Assembly (NCBI GenBank): GCA_017557475.1
Contig: JAFYYO010000297.1
Location: 1 to 10,241, forward strand
Reading direction: 5' to 3'
Source of the DNA: Bacteroidaceae bacterium
GTDB taxonomy: Bacteria; Bacteroidota; Bacteroidia; Bacteroidales; Bacteroidaceae
Length of the DNA: 10,241 nt
Shown here: one piece after another, positions 6,650 to 10,241 of the stretch
How the letters are laid out: each line of letters starts with the position of its first letter
How positions within the stretch are numbered: position 1 is the stretch's first letter
Notes under the pieces: generated by a model
Told to the model about the DNA's origin: nothing
Databases searched by the model: none
Seen by the model: only the letters and a program-made list of their open reading frames with translations
Translations under genes and position numbers: made by a program

Positions 6650-7879
6650 TTACTCGGTTTTATCGTCGTTCTTATCTTCAGTTTCTTCTGCTTCCTTATC
6701 CTTTTTTACAGCCTTTTGGCGTTGAGCACGAACAGAGTATTTGCGTTTAGGCTTTGCTTCTTCCTCACTTTCAATCTCTTCGGACGCCTCTTCAGCACTC
6801 TCGACCTCATCTTCTTGCTCCTTTTCCTGAGCTTTTGCCTTTGCTTTGGCTTCAGATTCCTTAGCCTTTGCTTCGGCTTCCTTAGCAGCCTTCTCAGCAT
6901 TCTTCAGAGCATCCTTCACAGCCTTCTCTTTTTCCTTCTCAGCTTTCTCGGCAGCCTTTTCAGCCTTCTCAGCAGCCTTCTCCGCTTCTTCAGCTTCTTT
7001 ATCCAGATCCGCGGCACTCTTCTGTGCACCTACCTTTCCCTTGATAGAAGCGGGAGAATTGCCTTTGCCGGAAGGAGTTGCGCTCTTGTTATCAGAAGAG
7101 GCATTCTTGCTATTAAGGGGCTTTCCCTGCGTATCAGAAGATTTGTCTTTGGGATTGTCAGGAGTTTTCGACTCTTTTCCCTTGTCAGGAGTCTTGGATT
7201 CCTTACCTTTCTCGGCAGTCTTCGCATCTCCCTTTGAAGGAGTGGGAGTCGCTTTCTCTTCAGTTTCCTTTGCTTCTTCCGACTCCTGCTTGGGCTCTGC
7301 TTCCTGTTGCTTTGCAGCGGCTTCCTGTTCCTTTTCCTGAGCTTTCTGTTCAGCTTTCTTCTCTCTAGCACGCTTTGCCTGACTTCGAGCCGAAGCCTTC
7401 AACTGATCTTTTTCCTGCTGTTTAGCCTCCTTCTCTTGCTGCTTCTTTTCAGCTTTAGCGGCCTTCTCTGCAGCTTTCTTGTCAGCTTCCTTCTGCTTGA
7501 TTTCCCGTTCCTTAGCAGCCTTTGCGTCTTTAGCAGCCTTGATTTTAGCCTCTACGTCTCCCTGAAGTTCCTCTGGGATGTAAGGCTTCACTTGATAGTA
7601 CTTTCCGTTGCGCTTTGCCTCCTTCAGCTTCACCTTATCCCGTTGTGCTTGAGTGCGGGACTTCTCGAGGTCGCGATTCAGAGTTCGGAGCGTTTTCTCC
7701 TGTTCTTTGAGTTGAGTACGCGTCTCCTTCAACTGCTCTTTCGTCTCGGCAATACGGTCCTTCAAGTACTTCTGAATGGTATCAGGATTGGTATAAAGCG
7801 CCTGAGCCGAAGCAGAATTACCGAGCATCATAGCCTGCATCAAAAAGCAAGCAAGTATGAATTTAACAATGTATTTCAT
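6650..7879 (-). CDS. Exported Lys/Glu/Ala-rich coiled-coil protein, function unknown
   Basis: 409 residues from the ATG at 7879; an ATG at 7885 would add Met-Asp. Residues 1-27 form a signal peptide (basic MKYIVK, hydrophobic stretch, SASAQA). Residues about 30-100 form a heptad-like helix (KEQLKETRTQLKEQEKTL), followed by a conserved-looking KYYQVKPYIPEELQGD patch, the only part with ordinary composition. The rest is simple: K/E/A/Q helix, a Ser/Pro/Thr/Lys-rich stretch with a direct repeat of KGKESKTPD, then EKAAEKAEKAAEKAEK and an acidic tail. Such proteins can be mislabelled as TolA or IF-2-like from composition alone; I see no domain supporting that. A periplasmic spacer or envelope-associated role is inference. 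It is the first gene of the operon, with two promoters upstream. An upstream TTG start at 7906 is excluded because it lies inside the -7 box. Confidence 0.85.
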   Translation of the reverse strand: MKYIVKFILACFLMQAMMLGNSASAQALYTNPDTIQKYLKDRIAETKEQLKETRTQLKEQEKTLRTLNRDLEKSRTQAQRDKVKLKEAKRNGKYYQVKPYIPEELQGDVEAKIKAAKDAKAAKEREIKQKEADKKAAEKAAKAEKKQQEKEAKQQEKDQLKASARSQAKRAREKKAEQKAQEKEQEAAAKQQEAEPKQESEEAKETEEKATPTPSKGDAKTAEKGKESKTPDKGKESKTPDNPKDKSSDTQGKPLNSKNASSDNKSATPSGKGNSPASIKGKVGAQKSAADLDKEAEEAEKAAEKAEKAAEKAEKEKEKAVKDALKNAEKAAKEAEAKAKESEAKAKAKAQEKEQEDEVESAEEASEEIESEEEAKPKRKYSVRAQRQKAVKKDKEAEETEDKNDDKTE

Positions 7880-7902
7880 GTCCATAATTTGGTTAATCAA
7901 GT

Positions 7903-7935
7903 GCAAAGGTACGAATAAGTGAGTAAAAAGCCAAA
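7903..7935 (-). promoter_or_regulatory. Promoter P1 of the six-gene operon
   Basis: TTTG (7935-7932), 20 bases, TACCTTTGC (7911-7903): an essentially perfect Bacteroidetes promoter. Leader to the ATG at 7879 is about 20 bases. Its -33 TTTG lies inside the left arm of the 7925-7951 hairpin. Confidence 0.75.
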
Positions 7936-7951
7936 TTTATTTGGGCTTTTT
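7925..7951 (-). terminator. Terminator-like hairpin downstream of the ABC-F gene
   Basis: AAAAAGCCAAAT (7925-7936) pairs with ATTTGGGCTTTTT (7939-7951) with one bulged base. On the minus strand the structure ends in a run of T. It is the best candidate for ending the ABC-F transcript, about 270 bases after the stop codon. Because of its near symmetry it could act in both directions. Confidence 0.55.
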
Positions 7952-7978
7952 CGAGCGGAAGTACCTAAGACCGAAGGT

Positions 7979-8009
7979 CAAATGTACGAATAACTGAGGA
8001 TAATACAAA
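7979..8009 (-). promoter_or_regulatory. Second promoter P2 upstream of the operon
   Basis: TTTG (8009-8006), 19 bases, TACATTTG (7986-7979) fits the Bacteroidetes consensus. The -7 region is part of a direct repeat with P1: bases 7909-7923 and 7984-7998 agree at 14 of 15 positions. Transcripts from P2 would cross the 7925-7951 hairpin. Confidence 0.5.
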
Positions 8010-8011
8010 GA

Positions 8012-8027
8012 GAAAACGAAAGTTTTC
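8012..8027. other. Short GAAA-loop hairpin
   Basis: GAAAAC (8012-8017), loop GAAA, GTTTTC (8022-8027), followed by T-rich sequence on either strand. It lies between array B and P2 and could be a weak terminator for the ABC-F transcript. Confidence 0.3.
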
Positions 8028-8046
8028 TTCTTTATCAAGCCAAAAC

Positions 8047-8222
8047 GACACACGCGTTATTGCCAAATGATACACGTGTTATCGGCAAACATTACACGTT
8101 ATGTTGGCAATCATTACACGTTATGTTGGCAATCATTACACGTTATGTTGGCAATCATTACACGTTATGTTTTCAAACTAGGCACGGCTAGTTGCCCAAT
8201 TAGGCACGGTTAGTTTTCCCCT
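8047..8222. repeat. 22-bp tandem array B, eight units
   Basis: Units begin at 8047, 8069, 8091, 8113, 8135, 8157, 8179 and 8201. Every unit has ACACG or GCACG at positions 4-8. Units 3, 4 and 5 are identical; unit 6 differs in its second half, and the outer units are diverged. The array runs straight into the last codon of the ABC-F gene (stop 8223-8221). There are no CRISPR-like variable spacers. Confidence 0.9.
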
Positions 8223-10089
8223 ACTCTATTTCGCTGAGTTCCAGCCAACGCATCGACTTCTCGTCAAGAAGGTCGTTGACGACGGGCAAACGCTTGCTGA
8301 AGTCGATGATTTCCTGTGTCGAGAGAGTTCCGCTGCTGAGCGCCGCCTCGATGTCTTTCTTCTCCTGTTCCAGCTCGTCAATCTCCTTGCCAAGAGCCTC
8401 GAACTCCTGCTTCTCGCGGAAAGACATTTTGCGTTTGCCTGCCCCCCTCCAGCTCCCCCGAGGGGGAGAGAAAGTCTCCCCTCGGGGAGATTTAGAGGGG
8501 GCTGCAGGTTCCAGCTTCTCCCATTCCCTGTACTGCGTGTAATTTCCAGGGAAGTCCTTCACTACGCCGTCGCCTTTGAAGACAAAGAGGTGGTCCACAA
8601 CCTCGTCCATGAAGTAGCGGTCGTGGCTGATGATGATGACGCAGCCTTTGAAGTCCTTCAGGTACTGCTCAAGTATTTGCAAGGAGTTGATGTCGAGGTC
8701 GTTGGTAGGCTCGTCGAGGACGAGGAAGTTAGGGCTTTGCATGAGCACGGTACAAAGGTAGAGCCGACGCTTCTCGCCACCTGAAAGCTTGTAGATATAG
8801 TTCTGTTGTTGCTGAGGGGAGAACATGAAGTGCTGCAGGAACTGCATCGCCGAGAGCTTCCTTCCGCCGCCAAGGTCCACATATTCTGCGGTCTTGCGGA
8901 CTGCATCGATGACCTTCATCTGCTCGTTAAACTCCATCCCATCCTGACTATAATAGCCGAAACGAACGGTCTCGCCAATGACGAAACGTCCGCTATCTGG
9001 CTTCACTAGACCGAGCAACATCTTGACGAAGGTGCTCTTACCAGTTCCATTATTGCCGACGATGCCGAGTTTTTCGTAGCGAGAGAAGTTGTAGTAGAAG
9101 TCCTTGAGCAGAACGAGGTCGCCGTAAGCCTTGCTCACATACTCAGCCTCGAATATTTTGCTACCGATGTAGGTAGACTTCATCTCGAGCCTCACCTGCT
9201 CCTCCTCAATACGGCGATGTGCTTGCTTCTCAAGTTCATAGAAGGCCTCCTCGCGATATCTTGCTTTATGACCTCGAGCTTGAGGCATTCGACGCATCCA
9301 GTCAAGCTCCGTCCGATAGAGGTTTGTTGCCCTTGCCACCTCTGCTCGAGCAACTTCCAAGCGCTGAGCACGATGCTCGAGGAAGTACTCATAGTTGCCT
9401 TGATAGCTGTAGATGGTCTCTTCGTCAAGTTCAAGAATGACGGAACAAACGCGGTCGAGGAAGTAACGGTCGTGCGTCACCATCAACAAAGTGACATTCG
9501 AACGCGAGAGGTAGTTCTCGAGCCACTCAATCATCTGCAGATCGAGATGGTTCGTAGGCTCGTCGAGGATGAGGAGGTCGGGCTCCATGATGAGCGTGTT
9601 GGCGAGGGCGACGCGCTTCACTTGTCCGCCAGAAAGCTGCGACAGAGGCTTGTTGAACTCCGTGATGAAGAGCTTCGAGAGGATGGTCTTAGCACGATTC
9701 TCGTAGTCCCAAGCCTTCTGCTGCTCCATACGGTCGAGGATGTCTTGCAGTCCTTCCTGACTTGATGAAGCCATGCAAGTCTCGTACTCGCGGAGGAGGT
9801 TGGTCGTCTCGTTGCCGTGCCAGAAGCATGCTTCAATGACAGTCAGGTCGAGAGGATAGTTGGGCGTTTGCTCCAAGTAACCGATGCGAAGGTCGTTATG
9901 GAAGACAACCTGCCCCTCGTCGGCTTGGTCTTTGCCAGCCAAGATGTTGAGCAACGTGCTTTTGCCCGTGCCATTCTTAGCAATGAGACCCACCTTTTGC
10001 CCCTCGCCAATGCTGAAGTTGAGGTCGCGGAAAAGCGTCTTGTCCCCCACACTTCGCGTCAGATTCTGTGCCTGTAAGTACGAAACCAT
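8221..10089 (-). CDS. ABC-F family ATPase, Uup-like
   Basis: 622 residues from the ATG at 10089. A GTG at 10113 would add eight residues but lies upstream of the promoter's -7 box, so it is rejected. Two ABC domains: Walker A 37-44 (AKNGTGKS), signature LSGGQ 152-156, Walker B with DEPTNHLD to 183, switch His206; then Walker A 345-352, LSGGE 435-439, DEPTNDLD to 466, His490. There are no transmembrane segments. The inter-domain linker carries LDWMRRMPQARGHKARYR, typical of the Uup/ABC-F type. A C-terminal coiled coil (about 553-622) matches the Uup C-terminal domain. ABC-F proteins act in the cytoplasm on ribosomes; Uup-type members are also linked to DNA structures and transposon excision (family knowledge). 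The linker between ABC2 and the coiled coil (about 528-550) consists of two palindromic elements. It forms its own transcription unit. Confidence 0.93.
   Translation of the reverse strand: MVSYLQAQNLTRSVGDKTLFRDLNFSIGEGQKVGLIAKNGTGKSTLLNILAGKDQADEGQVVFHNDLRIGYLEQTPNYPLDLTVIEACFWHGNETTNLLREYETCMASSSQEGLQDILDRMEQQKAWDYENRAKTILSKLFITEFNKPLSQLSGGQVKRVALANTLIMEPDLLILDEPTNHLDLQMIEWLENYLSRSNVTLLMVTHDRYFLDRVCSVILELDEETIYSYQGNYEYFLEHRAQRLEVARAEVARATNLYRTELDWMRRMPQARGHKARYREEAFYELEKQAHRRIEEEQVRLEMKSTYIGSKIFEAEYVSKAYGDLVLLKDFYYNFSRYEKLGIVGNNGTGKSTFVKMLLGLVKPDSGRFVIGETVRFGYYSQDGMEFNEQMKVIDAVRKTAEYVDLGGGRKLSAMQFLQHFMFSPQQQQNYIYKLSGGEKRRLYLCTVLMQSPNFLVLDEPTNDLDINSLQILEQYLKDFKGCVIIISHDRYFMDEVVDHLFVFKGDGVVKDFPGNYTQYREWEKLEPAAPSKSPRGETFSPPRGSWRGAGKRKMSFREKQEFEALGKEIDELEQEKKDIEAALSSGTLSTQEIIDFSKRLPVVNDLLDEKSMRWLELSEIE
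8440..8505. repeat. Inverted pair of palindromic elements in the ABC-F linker
   Basis: E7a (8440-8473) has the core CTCCCCCGAGGGGGAG. E7b (8474-8505) has CTCCCCTCGGGGAG then ATTTAGAGGGGG in the opposite orientation. The gene reads E7b as APSKSPRGETF and E7a as SPPRGSWRGAG, filling the linker before the C-terminal coiled coil. Confidence 0.8.
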
Positions 10090-10101
10090 GCTATTTTCCC
10101 T

Positions 10102-10135
10102 GCAAAAGTACACAAAAACAAGAATATATCATAAA
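10102..10135 (-). promoter_or_regulatory. Promoter of the ABC-F gene
   Basis: TTTATG (10135-10130), 19 bases, TACTTTTGC (10110-10102). The -7 box matches TAnnTTTGC exactly; the -33 is one base off TTTG. Only 12 bases separate the box from the ATG at 10089, so the leader is at most about ten bases. Confidence 0.65.
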
Positions 10136-10150
10136 TTTGAATTTAATTAT

Positions 10151-10182
10151 TTTGAATTTTGAATTATTTGTCGTACCTTTGC
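10151..10182 (+). promoter_or_regulatory. Divergent plus-strand promoter at the right edge
   Basis: TTTG (10151-10154), 19 bases, TACCTTTGC (10174-10182): a perfect Bacteroidetes match. The transcript would start near 10187 and run off the window. The first 55 bases hold no ATG; a weak hairpin, CTGTCG with CGGCAG, lies near 10203-10223. The gene driven is not visible. Confidence 0.7.
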
Positions 10183-10241
10183 AGCACCTTTTAGAGAAAT
10201 AGCTGTCGGCTTTCTTTCGGCAGTTCGACATTTTCCCTTAC

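Noticed and set aside
6623..7918. Long plus-strand frames rich in Leu, Phe and Ser opposite the coiled-coil gene
   Set aside because: These are the reverse complement of Lys/Glu/Ala-rich codons, which naturally avoid antisense stops and mimic membrane proteins.
8047..8222. Possible CRISPR array
   Set aside because: The units are contiguous 22-mers without variable spacers, and no cas gene is in the window.
10090..10113. GTG at 10113 as ABC-F start
   Set aside because: It lies upstream of the -7 box and would not be in the transcript; the ATG at 10089 begins the conserved domain.

Overview
The window reads as chromosomal DNA from a member of the Bacteroidales, probably Prevotella-like. The reasons are several intergenic promoters with the Bacteroidetes layout (TTTG, about 19-20 bases, TAnnTTTG), poor Shine-Dalgarno signals, and gene families typical of the group: an EFR1-type flavodoxin-ferredoxin, a Bacteroidetes-style secreted DNA/RNA nuclease, a CBM9-like protein and FN3-containing secreted repeat proteins. 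The genus is inference; no rRNA or other marker gene is visible.

Layout: every gene I accept is on the minus strand. At the left edge (1-2210) is the N-terminal 736 residues of a secreted protein with three copies of a roughly 165-180 residue beta-rich repeat followed by two fibronectin type III-like domains; it runs off the window. Bases 2211-2610 hold its promoter, AT-rich hairpins and a four-unit 22-bp tandem array. From 7879 leftwards to 2611 lies a tightly packed six-gene operon: a Lys/Glu/Ala-rich exported coiled-coil protein, a CBM9-like protein, a CDP-alcohol phosphatidyltransferase-family membrane enzyme, an IspD/TarI-family cytidylyltransferase, an EFR1-family ferredoxin, and a DNA/RNA non-specific endonuclease. 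Junctions are 4 nt, TGATG, ATGA, ATGA and an 81-nt gap. Bases 7880-8220 hold two tandem promoters, a terminator-like hairpin and a second array of eight 22-bp units that ends on the stop codon of a Uup-like ABC-F ATPase gene (8221-10089). The right edge holds that gene's promoter and a divergent plus-strand promoter for something beyond the window.

Functionally, the cytidylyltransferase and the CDP-alcohol transferase form a plausible two-step module: one makes a CDP-activated alcohol, the other transfers a phospho-alcohol in the membrane. The other operon members do not define a pathway, and I do not claim one.

The most interesting feature is a family of short GC-rich palindromic elements (consensus around CCCCTCTAAATCTCCCC, short loop, GGGGAGA). 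At least nine copies sit inside three coding sequences (nuclease, EFR1, ABC-F) and I saw none between genes. They occur in both orientations, but in each orientation always in the same reading frame, so they encode either a PSKSPRGE-like or a SPLRGDLEGA-like peptide. They fall at domain linkers and loops, including between the two [4Fe-4S] motifs of EFR1. This resembles the in-frame palindromic elements known from Rickettsia. The second notable feature is the pair of 22-bp tandem arrays with an RCACG core, both downstream of gene 3' ends.
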